A DNA stretch of 64,000 bases from the NCBI RefSeq assembly GCF_003952725.1, contig NZ_CP032509.1, forward strand, positions 2,628,001-2,692,000. Direction: 5' to 3'. Position 1 is the first letter of the stretch, and each line of letters starts with the position of its first letter. The DNA is from Georhizobium profundi (GTDB lineage Bacteria; Pseudomonadota; Alphaproteobacteria; Rhizobiales; Rhizobiaceae). The notes beneath the pieces are model-generated. The model had not been told where the DNA came from and searched no databases. It saw only the letters and a list, made by a program, of their open reading frames with translations. The position numbers and the translations under genes are program-made. Positions 17,849 through 28,051 of this stretch are shown here, in pieces.

Positions 17849-18544
17849 ATGGCGGTGCTTTTCTATATCGTCCTGGCGCTGCTGGTTCTGTCGGCGCTCG
17901 GCTTCGCCTTCACGAAAGCGAACCCCAGGCATCTCGCTTTCGGACTGAAATACGCGGGTCCCAGCCTTCTGGCGCTCTTCGGTCTCGTTCTGACCCTGGT
18001 TGGTCGGGCAGGGGTCGGGATGACGCTGATCGGCTTGTCGGCAGCCATGTTCGGCAGGCTCGGCCGGTCGACAACGGTGCAGTCGGAGCCGGGGCGCTAT
18101 TCGACCGTGCGCAGCGCAGCGCTGGAGATGGAGCTCGATCTCGATACCGGAGACATGAACGGCCTGGTGCTTGCCGGCCCGTTCGAAGGCGCCGATCTCG
18201 CTTCGCTCGACGAAACCGAATTGCTCACCCTGCACGAGGCTCTGCTCAGCGACGAGGAAAGCCGGCAGCTGCTAGAGGCGTATCTTGACCGCCGCATACC
18301 CCGCTGGCGAGGCGACGCTGAGGCGGACGCGGACGACGGGCTGGGAGCTGCGCCAGGCACGGGCGCCATGACAGAGAAGGAGGCCTACGAGGTCCTTGGT
18401 CTTCGTCCGGGTGCGAGTGAAGCCGAAATCCGCCAAGCGCATCGCAGCCTCATGAAGCGGGTTCATCCGGACACGGGCGGCTCGGTCTTTCTTGCTGCGC
18501 GCATCAATGAAGCCAAGGATATTCTCTTGCGTCGTCATCGCTGA
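17849..18544 (+). CDS. Membrane-anchored DnaJ-domain protein
   Basis: 231 residues. Two N-terminal hydrophobic helices (residues 3-20, 34-65), then an acidic middle, then a C-terminal J domain ([20 protein letters not shown]) with the HPD motif in KRVHPDTGG. This is the DjlA/Tim14-like class in which the J domain recruits DnaK to the membrane. Cotranscribed with the VWA gene, one base apart. Confidence 0.88.
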   Translation: MAVLFYIVLALLVLSALGFAFTKANPRHLAFGLKYAGPSLLALFGLVLTLVGRAGVGMTLIGLSAAMFGRLGRSTTVQSEPGRYSTVRSAALEMELDLDTGDMNGLVLAGPFEGADLASLDETELLTLHEALLSDEESRQLLEAYLDRRIPRWRGDAEADADDGLGAAPGTGAMTEKEAYEVLGLRPGASEAEIRQAHRSLMKRVHPDTGGSVFLAARINEAKDILLRRHR

Positions 18545-18638
18545 TCCCCATCAACTCAATACAAACAGGGGTGGATCTCGAAAACTCGACCGCGCGGCCT
18601 GAAACACATGCGTCCGCGCGGCTTGATTGTTGGCAGCC

Positions 18639-20105
18639 TTACTGCTGCGTGGCCCAGCAACCGTAGCCGGAGCGCTTCAGGCTCTCGCAGGCGGCCCAGG
18701 CATCGTTCTTGCCGGCAAAGCCACCGAAGCGGGCGCGATGCAGGGTGGAGCCGCCATCCTGGAAGGCAACGGTGAACGGCGTCGCCGAAGAGATCTGCCC
18801 ACCCGCCTTGCGCTGCGCATTCTGAAGATAGGCCATCGCTTCGGACGCATCGGGCATGGCTGCGACTTGGACGACCCAGCCGCTCGGCATGGCGGCAGAG
18901 GCTGTTGCGACTTCTGCAGCAGTGCTCGCGGTCGTGACGGCGTCGATTTCGGAGGAGCCCATTTCCTGGCCGACGATGGGGGCAGGCGGGGTGGGCACAG
19001 ATGCCTGTTGTTCACGAAGAACCTGAGCCAGCGCCTCGCGACCGACCACCGGACGCTCGTTCGGCACGGGGAAGGCTGCGGCGATGGCGGCCTGGGCCGA
19101 AGCCGGAGCAGGTGCCGCATAGGCCGTTGCCACGCGCATGTCGATCGGGTCGCGGAAGACCGGTACCGGGCCGCGCTCGGGCAAAGCCCATGCACTCGCC
19201 GCGAGAACGGGCGATGCGCCGGAGCGGGCGATCAGGTTGCCACCGCCGCCGCGTGTTGCCTGCGGCAGATATTCGGCGATCAGCTTGCGCATCTGTGCGT
19301 CGCGGCTTGCGCCGGTGCGTCCACCCAAGACGACGGCGACGACAAGGCGGTCATTGTCGTTGACGGAAGAGACGAGGTTGAAGCCCGAAGCGTTGATGAA
19401 GCCGGTCTTGATGCCGTCGACGCCGCGCACATTGCCAAGAAGACGGTTGTGGTTGCCGAAGGTGGCGCCGCCGAACTGGAACGAGCGGGTCGAGAAATAG
19501 TGGTAGTGGTGCGGGAAATGTTCCCGCAGCGCGATGCCGAGACGGGCCATGTCGCGGGCCGTCGTCACCTGCTGCGAGTTCGGCAGGCCGTGGGCATTGC
19601 GGAAAGTCGTCTTGGACATGCCGAGTTGGCGGGCCTTCTGGGTCATCAGTTCGGCAAAACGCGATTCCGAGCCGCCAAGGAATTCGCCGAGCGCCGTCGC
19701 CGCGTCGTTGGCAGAGCGGGTGACAAGGGCGCGCATCGCCTGCTCGACGGTAATCGTTGTGCCGGAACGGATGCCGATCTTGGATGGCGGCTCGGCAGCA
19801 GCCTTTCGGGAAACGGGGATGCGGCTCTCCTTGGTGACGCGGCCAGCATCGATCGCCTCGAAGGCGAGATACATGGTCATCATCTTGGTGAGCGACGCCG
19901 GATAGCGCGGCGCGTCGGCATTGGCCGCATAGAGCGTCTTGCCCGTGCGCGCATCGATGACGATGCCCGCATATTTGGGATTGGCGGCAGCCGGTGAAGC
20001 GGCTGCAACAATCAGGACGATCATTGCGGTGAAGAGGAGTCTCGTGGCGATAGCGAGGATTTCGCCCGTTTTACGGCCGGCGATGCCTTCTGCGATATAG
20101 ATCAC
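18639..20105 (-). CDS. D-alanyl-D-alanine carboxypeptidase with SPOR domain
   Basis: 488 residues. N-terminal hydrophobic signal or anchor (about residues 22-40), then a peptidase S11 domain with S71-x-x-K74 (SLTK), SAND as the SxN motif and KTG in GIKTGFINASG. A Pro/Ala-rich linker leads to a SPOR domain (residues about 405-488; WVVQVAAM, ARFGGFAGKNDAWAACE). It trims the terminal D-Ala of peptidoglycan stem peptides. The SPOR domain binds denuded septal glycan, so action at the division site is likely. Convergent with the DnaJ gene; only 94 bp lie between. Confidence 0.94.
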   Translation of the reverse strand: MIYIAEGIAGRKTGEILAIATRLLFTAMIVLIVAAASPAAANPKYAGIVIDARTGKTLYAANADAPRYPASLTKMMTMYLAFEAIDAGRVTKESRIPVSRKAAAEPPSKIGIRSGTTITVEQAMRALVTRSANDAATALGEFLGGSESRFAELMTQKARQLGMSKTTFRNAHGLPNSQQVTTARDMARLGIALREHFPHHYHYFSTRSFQFGGATFGNHNRLLGNVRGVDGIKTGFINASGFNLVSSVNDNDRLVVAVVLGGRTGASRDAQMRKLIAEYLPQATRGGGGNLIARSGASPVLAASAWALPERGPVPVFRDPIDMRVATAYAAPAPASAQAAIAAAFPVPNERPVVGREALAQVLREQQASVPTPPAPIVGQEMGSSEIDAVTTASTAAEVATASAAMPSGWVVQVAAMPDASEAMAYLQNAQRKAGGQISSATPFTVAFQDGGSTLHRARFGGFAGKNDAWAACESLKRSGYGCWATQQ

Positions 20106-20290
20106 GGGCTAACTCTTGATACGCGACGCAGTATTGAATTGCTTCCGGCAGCCGAGCCCCCACAACAGCCACCGTTACCAAGACCATAATGGCGGCATCG
20201 TTACCAACTGGTTTATGATGGACAAAGTCTGAATCCCCCGGTTCGCATTTGACCCAAAGCGGGCAAATCCGACCATTTGGAGACGGCCAT

Positions 20291-20339
20291 GCTGCAATGC
20301 ACCAGAAAACTTGACCTCGTGCTGCAGTGCACTTATGAA
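20291..20339 (+). promoter_or_regulatory. Phasin promoter with two PhaR-like operators
   Basis: Two near-identical direct repeats, GCTGCAATGCAC (20291-20302) and GCTGCAGTGCAC (20321-20332), lie 30 bp apart. Between them is TTGACC (20311-20316), and 17 bp further is TATGAA (20334-20339), a good sigma70 pair. The second repeat therefore sits in the promoter spacer. TGCA/CTGC-GCAG repeats are the known target type of PhaR, the polyhydroxybutyrate-sensing repressor of phasin genes. Confidence 0.7.
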
Positions 20340-20400
20340 TGCGGCCATGCAAGATGCGTGAGATCATACCTGCGCGACCAACCCAGAAGGTGAGTGCGAC

Positions 20401-20730
20401 ATGTTGAATTTCGATGATGCCAACAAGGCCGGTAAAGACACCATGGACACGATGCTGAAGAGCTATTCGACCATGGCGACAGGCATGCAGACAATCGCTT
20501 CGGAAGCTGCCGACTACTCCAAGAAGTCTTTTGAGCACAGCGCTGCGATGGTCGAGAAGCTGTCGGCTGCCAAGTCGATGGAAAAGGTCTTCGAAATCCA
20601 GACCGACTACGCCAAATCGTCTTACGAAGCCTTCGTCCAACAGGCAACGAAGATGGGTGAAATCTATGCCGATCTCGCCAAGGACGTTTACAAGCCGTTT
20701 GAACGCTCCATGGGCAAGGCTGCCAACTAA
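20401..20730 (+). CDS. Phasin family protein
   Basis: 109 residues, almost fully alpha-helical and amphipathic, of the Phasin_2 type (DYSKKSFEHSAAMVEKLSAA, AKSSYEAFVQQATKMGEIY). Coats polyhydroxyalkanoate granules or acts as a granule-associated stress protein. AGAAGG site before ATG. Own promoter with PhaR-like repeats and own terminator, so a monocistronic unit in front of clpS-clpA. Confidence 0.92.
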   Translation: MLNFDDANKAGKDTMDTMLKSYSTMATGMQTIASEAADYSKKSFEHSAAMVEKLSAAKSMEKVFEIQTDYAKSSYEAFVQQATKMGEIYADLAKDVYKPFERSMGKAAN

Positions 20731-20790
20731 GCGCCAAAGGCTGAAAAACCCACGCTGCCCTGTCCGACGGGCGATGGGAGACGGCAAGCA

Positions 20791-20833
20791 CCCGGCCAGA
20801 CCGCTGATCGCAGCGGCCCGGCCGGGTTTTTTT
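20791..20833 (+). terminator. Rho-independent terminator after phasin gene
   Basis: CCCGGCC and GGCCGGG form the outer stem and CCGCTG/CAGCGG an inner stem, followed by T7. Confidence 0.9.
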
Positions 20834-20986
20834 GTGCCCGACATCCTGAGCCCATCGCAGCGAATGTGATGAAACGGCAGTGCGGGGGGCTTAAAATGCA
20901 GTGGCGAAGACTTAGATTACGCTTAGGATGATCGAGGGCGACGCACGGCGGGTGCGTCGATCCGATGAATGAGGTGACTTCTCAAG

Positions 20987-21340
20987 ATGCACGCTTGGCC
21001 TGTTCGCTCGCAAGGCGGAAACGACAAGAACGGCGATGGACCCGGGCGCGGGACTTCGGTGATCACGCGCACCAAACCCAAGGTCAAAAAACCGAGCCTC
21101 TACCGGGTCCTCCTGATCAACGACGACTACACGCCCATGGAGTTCGTCATCCACGTGCTCGAGCGGTTCTTTCAAAAGGACCGTGAAGCCGCCACGATCA
21201 TCATGCTGCATGTTCACAATCATGGTGTCGGCGAATGCGGTGTGTTCACCTACGAGGTGGCCGAGACCAAGGTGACGCAGGTTATGGATTTCGCACGTCA
21301 GAACCAGCACCCGCTGCAATGCGTGATGGAAAAGAAATAA
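20987..21340 (+). CDS. clpS: ClpS adaptor protein
   Basis: 117 residues; the core [20 protein letters not shown] and [21 protein letters not shown] is the ClpS fold. It binds N-degron substrates through the NDDYTPMEF region and delivers them to ClpA. The N-terminal 35 residues are a flexible arm of usual length for rhizobia. Twelve bases before clpA. Confidence 0.97.
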   Translation: MHAWPVRSQGGNDKNGDGPGRGTSVITRTKPKVKKPSLYRVLLINDDYTPMEFVIHVLERFFQKDREAATIIMLHVHNHGVGECGVFTYEVAETKVTQVMDFARQNQHPLQCVMEKK

Positions 21341-21352
21341 GGAACCGATAGC

Positions 21353-23887
21353 GTGCCGACATTTTCTTCCAGCCTTGAAAAGGCACTGCACCAGGCACTT
21401 ACACTGGCAAACGAGCGCCACCACGAATATGCGACGCTCGAACATCTGTTGCTGGCCCTGATCGACGACGCCGATGCGGCCGCCGTCATGGGTGCCTGCA
21501 ACGTCAATCTTGACCAACTGCGCTCGATCGTGACGCAATATGTCGACAACGAGCTGCAGAACCTCGTCACCGGATATGACGAGGATTCCAAACCGACATC
21601 CGGCTTCCAGCGCGTCATCCAGCGCGCGGTCATTCACGTGCAATCGTCCGGTCGCGAGGAAGTGACCGGCGCCAACGTGCTGGTCGCGATCTTTGCCGAG
21701 CGCGAAAGCCACGCCGCCTATTTCCTGCAGGAGCAGGAGATGACGCGCTACGATGCGGTGAACTTCATCTCGCATGGCATCGCCAAGCGTCCCGGCGCTT
21801 CCGAGGCACGTCCGGTCTCCGGAGCGGACGAGCAGGAGGAAGGCGGTCCGAATGCCGGTTCCGACCAGGATGAGAACGGCAAGAAGAAGGCGCAGGACGC
21901 GCTCACAGCTTACTGCGTCAACCTGAACGAGAAGGCCAAGAAGGGCCGAGTCGATCCGCTGATCGGCAGGCAGGACGAGGTCAACCGCACGATCCAGGTG
22001 CTTTGCCGCCGGTCCAAGAACAACCCGCTTTACGTGGGTGATCCGGGCGTCGGCAAGACCGCCATCGCCGAGGGGCTTGCCAAGCGCATCGTCGAGAAGG
22101 AAGTGCCGGAAGTGCTTCTGGACGCGACCATCTTCTCGCTCGACATGGGCACGCTGCTTGCGGGCACGCGGTACCGTGGCGATTTCGAAGAGCGCCTGAA
22201 GCAGGTCGTCAAGGAGCTCGAGGACACGCCGGGAGCTGTCCTCTTCATCGACGAGATCCATACGGTGATCGGCGCCGGCGCGACCTCCGGCGGCGCGATG
22301 GATGCTTCAAACCTTCTGAAGCCGGCCCTGTCTTCCGGCCTGATCCGGTGCATCGGCTCGACGACCTACAAGGAATATCGTCAGTTCTTCGAGAAGGACC
22401 GTGCCTTGGTACGGCGCTTCCAGAAGATCGACGTGAAGGAGCCCTCCGTCGAAGACGCGGTGAAGATCCTCAAGGGCCTAAAGCCCTATTACGAGGACTA
22501 TCACAAGATCAAATTCACCGATCAGGCGATCAAATCGGCAGTTGAGCTGTCGGCGCGCTACATCAATGACCGCAAGCTGCCGGACAAGGCGATCGACGTG
22601 ATCGACGAGACCGGTGCGTCGCAGATGCTGCTGCCGGCAAACAAGCGTCGGAAAACCGTGACGGAGAAGGAGATCGAGGCCACCATCGCAACGATGGCCC
22701 GGATTCCTCCGAAGAATGTGTCCCAGAACGACGAGCAGGTGCTGGCCAATCTCGAAAAGGAACTGCGCACGGTCGTTTACGGCCAGGATACTGCAATCGA
22801 CGCGCTGTCATCGGCCATCAAGCTGGCACGTGCGGGCCTGCGTGAACCGGACAAGCCGATCGGCAGCTATTTGTTCTCCGGCCCGACGGGCGTCGGCAAG
22901 ACGGAAGTGGCCAAGCAGCTGGCAAAGTCGCTCGGCGTCGAGCTTCTGCGCTTCGACATGTCGGAATACATGGAGCGGCACACGGTTTCGCGTCTGCTCG
23001 GTGCACCTCCCGGCTATGTCGGCTTCGACCAGGGTGGTCTGCTGACCGACGGCATCGACCAGCATCCGCACTGCGTGCTGCTGCTCGACGAGATCGAGAA
23101 GGCCCATCCGGATCTGTTCAACATCCTGTTGCAGGTCATGGATCACGGCAAGCTCACCGATCACAACGGAAAGCAGATCGACTTCCGCAACGTCATCTTG
23201 ATCATGACGACCAATGCGGGCGCTTCGGACATGCAAAAGGCTGCGATCGGCTTCGGTTCCGCCAAGCGGACCGGCGAGGACACGGAGGCGATCAACCGGC
23301 TCTTCACGCCGGAGTTCCGCAACCGTCTCGACGCGATCATTCCGTTCGGCTCGCTGCCGACGCCGGTGATCCACCAGGTGGTGCAGAAGTTCGTCATGCA
23401 GCTCGAGGCCCAGCTGGCCGAACGTGGCGTGACCTTCGACCTGTCCAAGGATGCAATCGCCTGGCTCGCCGAGAAGGGCTACGACGAGAACATGGGTGCC
23501 CGTCCGCTCGGCCGCGTCATCCAGGAGCACATCAAGAAGGAACTCGCCAACGAGGTTCTCTTCGGCAAGCTCAAGAAGGGTGGCACGGTCAAGGTGACCG
23601 TCGAGACGAAGGAAGGCGGCAAGACCGGCCTCAAGCTCGATGCAATCCCCGACGAGGTGCCGGTCAAGCCAGAGCGCAAGCCGGCGGCGAAAAAGGCTGC
23701 GAAGCCGAAGCCTGCCGCAGCCAAGACGCGGGCACCAAAGCGCTCTGCCGAACGGCCGGACGACGGGCCCATGCCAGACGGCGATCCAGCAGCCGACACG
23801 GGTTCCGGCGTTGCGGTCGCCGAGCGCTCCGATCAGGCAAGCCGCAAGTCAGGCAGCTCCGTGCCGAAGGTTCCGCGCCGCAAGTAG
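21353..23887 (+). CDS. clpA: ClpA, ATPase subunit of ClpAP protease
   Basis: 844 residues from GTG 21353 with AAGGAA upstream. The Clp_N repeat domain (residues 1-145) is followed by two AAA+ modules with Walker A GDPGVGKT (near residue 228) and GPTGVGKT (near 511), and Walker B motifs LFIDEIH and LLLDEIE. Unfolds substrates delivered by ClpS into ClpP. The last 80 residues are a K/A/P-rich, disordered extension ([19 protein letters not shown]) not present in E. coli ClpA. Ends at a strong terminator. Confidence 0.98.
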   Translation: MPTFSSSLEKALHQALTLANERHHEYATLEHLLLALIDDADAAAVMGACNVNLDQLRSIVTQYVDNELQNLVTGYDEDSKPTSGFQRVIQRAVIHVQSSGREEVTGANVLVAIFAERESHAAYFLQEQEMTRYDAVNFISHGIAKRPGASEARPVSGADEQEEGGPNAGSDQDENGKKKAQDALTAYCVNLNEKAKKGRVDPLIGRQDEVNRTIQVLCRRSKNNPLYVGDPGVGKTAIAEGLAKRIVEKEVPEVLLDATIFSLDMGTLLAGTRYRGDFEERLKQVVKELEDTPGAVLFIDEIHTVIGAGATSGGAMDASNLLKPALSSGLIRCIGSTTYKEYRQFFEKDRALVRRFQKIDVKEPSVEDAVKILKGLKPYYEDYHKIKFTDQAIKSAVELSARYINDRKLPDKAIDVIDETGASQMLLPANKRRKTVTEKEIEATIATMARIPPKNVSQNDEQVLANLEKELRTVVYGQDTAIDALSSAIKLARAGLREPDKPIGSYLFSGPTGVGKTEVAKQLAKSLGVELLRFDMSEYMERHTVSRLLGAPPGYVGFDQGGLLTDGIDQHPHCVLLLDEIEKAHPDLFNILLQVMDHGKLTDHNGKQIDFRNVILIMTTNAGASDMQKAAIGFGSAKRTGEDTEAINRLFTPEFRNRLDAIIPFGSLPTPVIHQVVQKFVMQLEAQLAERGVTFDLSKDAIAWLAEKGYDENMGARPLGRVIQEHIKKELANEVLFGKLKKGGTVKVTVETKEGGKTGLKLDAIPDEVPVKPERKPAAKKAAKPKPAAAKTRAPKRSAERPDDGPMPDGDPAADTGSGVAVAERSDQASRKSGSSVPKVPRRK

Positions 23888-23910
23888 ACGGCAAGTAGCC
23901 TCAGATCATC

Positions 23911-23943
23911 AAAGGCCCGGCTGGTCTCCAGCCGGGCCTTTCT
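23911..23943 (+). terminator. Rho-independent terminator after clpA
   Basis: AAAGGCCCGGCTG, GTCT loop, CAGCCGGGCCTTT followed by CTCG: a perfect 13-bp stem ending in a short T run. Confidence 0.85.
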
Positions 23944-24025
23944 CGTCCGGCCAGCGAGATCAAACGCTAAGGCAGCCTGATCTTTTCATTTCTTCGTGCG
24001 GACGGCTGTGCTATCGCCGGCTTCG

Positions 24026-24796
24026 ATGCTGCAGAACGATCCTTCACAAGACCCCGCAGAGCCTATCCCAGGTCCCGATGACACCCATTTGCGGTGGTTG
24101 CTGCGTGGGATCGGGGCTGCATTTTCCATCCCGGCATTGATCCTGATGTCGAGTTTCATCGGCTTTGCCGCTCTCGCGGTCGAGTCGGGGCTGTCGATGG
24201 CCCATGCAGTTTTCATGACGGCCGTCGTCTGGGCGCTGCCCGCCAAGGTCGTGCTCGTCGGCGCGATCGCGGCTGGCAATGGCATTGCTGCCGCGACGTT
24301 CGCCGTGGCGCTCTCGTCGATTCGGCTGGGTCCGATGGTTGTTGCGCTGGTGCCTGAGATCCGAGGGCCGCGCACGCGAAGGTGGGTGCTCTACATGCTC
24401 GCGCATTTTGTCGCGGTCACGTCCTGGGTGCTCGCCATGCAGGAAGTGCGCTCGATCCCGCGCGATTTCCGCACCGCCTGGTATGGCGGCCTCGGCGCGT
24501 CGCTCATTCTTCTAAACATGATGGTGGTGGCTGCCGTCTACATGGTGGCGGACGTGCTGCCGCCGAGCGTCTCTGCCGCCCTGTTCTTTCTGACGCCGCT
24601 CTATTTCCTTACCTCGCTCTGGGGATCGGCGCGCGAGCGGGCTGGGCATGTCGCCATGGTGCTTGGCCTTTTGCTCGGCCCGTTGATGGCGATGGTGACG
24701 CCCGATTTCGCGCTTCTCGCCACCGGCTTGTTGGGCGGCTTTGCGGCCTATGGGTTTCACCGTTACAGCCGTCGGAAGAAGGGCGTAAACCCATGA
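24026..24796 (+). CDS. azlC: AzlC-family branched-chain amino acid exporter, large subunit
   Basis: 256 residues from ATG 24026; a GTG at 23996 is a possible longer start and no ribosome site decides. Seven to eight transmembrane helices with the AzlC hallmarks (GIGAAFSIPALILMSSFIGF, VWALPAKVVLVGAIAAGN, SSIRLGPMVVALVPEIRG). Exports branched-chain amino acids or analogues together with AzlD. Its TGA overlaps the azlD ATG by four bases. Confidence 0.9.
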   Translation: MLQNDPSQDPAEPIPGPDDTHLRWLLRGIGAAFSIPALILMSSFIGFAALAVESGLSMAHAVFMTAVVWALPAKVVLVGAIAAGNGIAAATFAVALSSIRLGPMVVALVPEIRGPRTRRWVLYMLAHFVAVTSWVLAMQEVRSIPRDFRTAWYGGLGASLILLNMMVVAAVYMVADVLPPSVSAALFFLTPLYFLTSLWGSARERAGHVAMVLGLLLGPLMAMVTPDFALLATGLLGGFAAYGFHRYSRRKKGVNP

Positions 24797-25143
24797 GCTT
24801 CGTCGCGATCGATGCCTGGTGGTGGCCTTATCTCTTCATTCTCGTGGCGGGCTGGCTAGCAACGGATAGCTGGCGTTTTCTCGGCGTCTATCTCGGGGGC
24901 CAACTCTCCGATGACGCCGACATCCTTGTTCTCGTCCGGTGCATTGCGACCGCGCTGGTGGCGGCCGTGATCGCCAACCTCGTCGTCTCTCCGTCCGGTG
25001 CACTTGCAGATGTTCCGGCGGTCTTGCGTGTCGGGGCTGCGGCAGCTGGTTTCGTCGCGTACCTGCTTTCCGGCCACCGGATCCTCGTGGGAATCCTTGT
25101 GGGTGAGGCGCTTCTGCTGCTCGGGATACTTCTCGCAGCCTGA
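24793..25143 (+). CDS. azlD: AzlD-family branched-chain amino acid exporter, small subunit
   Basis: 116 residues from ATG 24793, in the ATGA overlap with azlC. Four hydrophobic helices, with a start (SFVAIDAWWWPYLFILVAG) as in AzlD proteins. Forms the exporter with AzlC. Convergent with cinA; four bases separate the stops. Confidence 0.88.
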   Translation: MSFVAIDAWWWPYLFILVAGWLATDSWRFLGVYLGGQLSDDADILVLVRCIATALVAAVIANLVVSPSGALADVPAVLRVGAAAAGFVAYLLSGHRILVGILVGEALLLLGILLAA

Positions 25144-25147
25144 TCGG

Positions 25148-25636
25148 TCAGTGAATTTCGAGCGTCAGAGCCCGCAGCGCCGCTTCCAGCGTCGCCTGCC
25201 GTACGGCCCCTCGGCCAACATCGCCGAAGCGCTGCTCGGCGACCTGCGTCTTCCCGTCGAGTTCGGCGACCCCGATGTAAACGAGCCCCACCGGCTTCTC
25301 TGGTGTCCCTCCCGCAGGTCCGGCGATCCCGGTCACTGCAACGGCGAAGTCCGCGTTGGAATTGGCGAGCGCGCCGAAGGCCATTTCCCGGGCAGTTTCA
25401 GCCGAGACAGCCCCGTATGTCGACAAGGTCTCTGCTTTGACGCCCAGCATCTTCATCTTGGCGTCGTTCGAATAGGTCACGAAGCCACGGTCGAAAATAT
25501 CGGATGAGCCGGGCACTTCGGTGATGGCGCCTGCGATCAGTCCACCGGTGCAGGATTCGGCGGTTGCGATCATCACCTTGGCGTTGCGTGCCTTTTCGAC
25601 GAGCGAAGCGGCGAGTTCAACGATTGTCGCGTCCAT
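25148..25636 (-). CDS. pncC: CinA C-terminal type nicotinamide-nucleotide amidohydrolase
   Basis: 162 residues, the stand-alone amidohydrolase domain: [63 protein letters not shown]. Deamidates NMN to nicotinate mononucleotide in NAD recycling. The start overlaps the end of ispDF by 20 bp, so it is translationally coupled. Confidence 0.94.
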   Translation of the reverse strand: MDATIVELAASLVEKARNAKVMIATAESCTGGLIAGAITEVPGSSDIFDRGFVTYSNDAKMKMLGVKAETLSTYGAVSAETAREMAFGALANSNADFAVAVTGIAGPAGGTPEKPVGLVYIGVAELDGKTQVAEQRFGDVGRGAVRQATLEAALRALTLEIH

Positions 25637-26831
25637 CTCTCAAACCTCCGTAAATGACCGTCGCCGTGGCGATGGCCGCAATGCCTTCACCGCGGCCGAT
25701 GAAGCCAAGCATCTCGTTGGTCGTCGCCTTCACCGAACAACGCTCCATCGCGATTGCGAGATCCTTTGCCATGGCGGCGCGCATCGCTTCCCGATGCGGC
25801 CCGATCCTCGGCGCCTCGCAGATGAGAGAAACATCGGCATTGGTGATTGTTCCCCCGCGGCTGCGCACGATTTCGGCCGCGTACTGCAGGAAGATGCTCG
25901 AGCGTGCGCCTTTCCACTGCGGGTCCGATGGCGGGAAATGGTCGCCGATGTCTCCTGCGCCGCACGTGGCCAGAAGCGCATCGGTCAATGCGTGATAGCC
26001 GACATCGGCATCGGAATGGCCGCTGAGGCGTTGGTCGTGGGCGATGAAAACGCCGCAGAGCGTGACGCCATCACCGGGTTCGAGCCGGTGCACATCGTAA
26101 CCGTTGCCGGTGCGGACGTCGGGATAAGCGGCCTTGGCGCTGAGCTTCTGGTCGGCCATGGCAATATCCTCACGTACGGTCAGTTTGATGTTCTGCGTGG
26201 AGCCTTCGACGACTCCTACAGGAATGTCGGCCCATTCGGCGATGGATGCGTCGTCGGTGAAACCGTCGTCGGCGGAAATCGCCGCGCGCCGATGCGCGTC
26301 CAGGATCGCTGAATAGGCGAAGCCTTGAGGGGTCTGCGCCGCATAGAGCCCGTCGCGCGGGACAGTCTTGAGCACGCGCTGGCTGAGCGTCGTCGACTTC
26401 AACGTGTCGGCAACGGCGATCCCCGGCAGGATCGCGTCGCCGACCTCCTTCAGCCCGGCAAGCACCCGGTCAATGACAGGTCGCTCGATGAAGGGCCGTG
26501 CGCCGTCATGGATCATAACATGGCTTGGGCGGCGGTCCGACAGCGATTCGAGCCCGCGGCGCACCGACATCTGCCGCGTCCTGTCGCCGAAGACGATCTT
26601 GATGTCGGCGCCGCCAAGATGCGGCTGAACGGTTTGCGTGAACACATCTTCGTCATCCGGATGGATGACCACGACGATGTCGTCGATCTTTTCATGAACA
26701 ATGAATGGCAAAAGGGCATGGGCGAGCACTGGGGCGTTGCCGATCTGCCGATACTGTTTCGGCCCCTCGGACGGGTCGCCGGCCCGTTCCCCTCGGCCGG
26801 CCGCCACGATCACGGCTGCCACGCGATCCAT
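25617..26831 (-). CDS. ispDF: Bifunctional IspDF of the MEP isoprenoid pathway
   Basis: 404 residues from ATG 26831 (a GTG seven codons upstream is possible). Residues 1-230 are the IspD cytidylyltransferase ([29 protein letters not shown]) acting on methylerythritol 4-phosphate. Residues 245-404 are the IspF cyclodiphosphate synthase ([42 protein letters not shown]). The fusion is typical for many alphaproteobacteria. Divergent from dusB over about 170 bp. Confidence 0.96.
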   Translation of the reverse strand: MDRVAAVIVAAGRGERAGDPSEGPKQYRQIGNAPVLAHALLPFIVHEKIDDIVVVIHPDDEDVFTQTVQPHLGGADIKIVFGDRTRQMSVRRGLESLSDRRPSHVMIHDGARPFIERPVIDRVLAGLKEVGDAILPGIAVADTLKSTTLSQRVLKTVPRDGLYAAQTPQGFAYSAILDAHRRAAISADDGFTDDASIAEWADIPVGVVEGSTQNIKLTVREDIAMADQKLSAKAAYPDVRTGNGYDVHRLEPGDGVTLCGVFIAHDQRLSGHSDADVGYHALTDALLATCGAGDIGDHFPPSDPQWKGARSSIFLQYAAEIVRSRGGTITNADVSLICEAPRIGPHREAMRAAMAKDLAIAMERCSVKATTNEMLGFIGRGEGIAAIATATVIYGGLRDGRDNR

Positions 26832-27005
26832 TTCAGTCGTCAACTCAGTCACCTCTGCGTGCGATGCACACGAGCCGTGTGCGACATACGAATGGTCTAT
26901 CGCGAGCCTATGTGAAATGCCATCGATCAGCCAAGAAGGCTTCCCATGCCCCTTGGCAGCGGCCGGAAACCTGTCTAAAAATAAGGCAACTACAAAGGAT
27001 GCCCT

Positions 27006-28037
27006 TTGCGCATGCAGCCTCAACTGAACTCCCATCTTTTTGATCCCTGGATGATCGGCTCCGTCGCGGTGCGCAACCGCGTCGTGCTGGCGCCGATGTC
27101 GGGCGTGACCGACCTGCCGTTTCGGCGGCTGGCGCATCGCTTCGGTGCGGGGCTCGTCGTCACCGAGATGATCGCAAGCCGTGAACTCGTCGGCGACAGC
27201 GGCGACTCCCGCCGGCGCATGGCGCAGGAAGATGGCGTCGTGCATGTCGTTCAGCTTGCCGGCCGCGATGCCTCCTGGATGGCAGAGGCCGCCAGGATAG
27301 CGGAAGGCGAGGGCGCGGATGTCATCGACATTAACATGGGCTGCCCTGCCAAGAAGGTCATTGGCGGCTACTCCGGTTCGGCGCTGATGCGCGATCCAGA
27401 TCATGCGCTGTCGCTCGTCGACGCCACGATCACGGCCGTGTCCGTGCCGGTGACCGTCAAGATGCGCCTCGGTTGGGACGAGAACTCCATCAACGCGCCG
27501 GAGATCGCAGCGCGGGCAGAAGATGCCGGGGCGGCGATGATCACGGTTCACGGACGCACCCGCGAACAATTCTATGAAGGACGTGCCGACTGGAATGCGA
27601 TCCGGGCCGTGCGGGATGCCATCTCGGTACCGCTGGTTGCCAATGGCGATGTGGCGACGGAGGCCGACTGCCACGCGATCAGGGTCGCTTCAGGCGCCGA
27701 TGCCGTGATGGTGGGGCGTGCCGCGCAGGGCCAGCCATGGTTGCCGGGGGCGCTTGCGGGACGCGGGCTTGGCCCATCCAGCGCCGCGGAGATCGTCGAT
27801 GTGGTCATCGAGCATTATGAGGCGATGCTCGCTCACTACGGCACCGAGCTTGGGCTGCGCTGCGCGCGCAAGCATCTCGGCTGGTATCTCGGCCTGCATT
27901 GTACCGATGTTCCTGCGGAGATGCGGGCCATCGTCATGGGCAGTCGTGATCCGAAAGCCGTCATCGCGGCCCTGTCGCAGCTGTTTCTGAATTGCGAAAA
28001 TTTGGCAAAGCCATCGGCTTACGGCGAGGCCGCCTGA
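27006..28037 (+). CDS. dusB: tRNA-dihydrouridine synthase DusB (NifR3)
   Basis: 343 residues. Start at TTG 27006 because AAAGGA ends six bases before it; ATG 27012 is two codons later. TIM barrel with FMN motifs [28 protein letters not shown] (catalytic Cys) and [11 protein letters not shown]. Reduces uridine in the tRNA D-loop. It heads the dusB-ntrB-ntrC operon usual in rhizobia. Confidence 0.96.
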   Translation: MRMQPQLNSHLFDPWMIGSVAVRNRVVLAPMSGVTDLPFRRLAHRFGAGLVVTEMIASRELVGDSGDSRRRMAQEDGVVHVVQLAGRDASWMAEAARIAEGEGADVIDINMGCPAKKVIGGYSGSALMRDPDHALSLVDATITAVSVPVTVKMRLGWDENSINAPEIAARAEDAGAAMITVHGRTREQFYEGRADWNAIRAVRDAISVPLVANGDVATEADCHAIRVASGADAVMVGRAAQGQPWLPGALAGRGLGPSSAAEIVDVVIEHYEAMLAHYGTELGLRCARKHLGWYLGLHCTDVPAEMRAIVMGSRDPKAVIAALSQLFLNCENLAKPSAYGEAA

Positions 28038-28051
28038 TGAGGAGCGCAAAG

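Noticed and set aside
18627..19997. 456-codon plus-strand frame over the SPOR carboxypeptidase gene
   Set aside because: Shadow; the minus-strand gene has the SxxK, SxN and KTG motifs and a SPOR domain.
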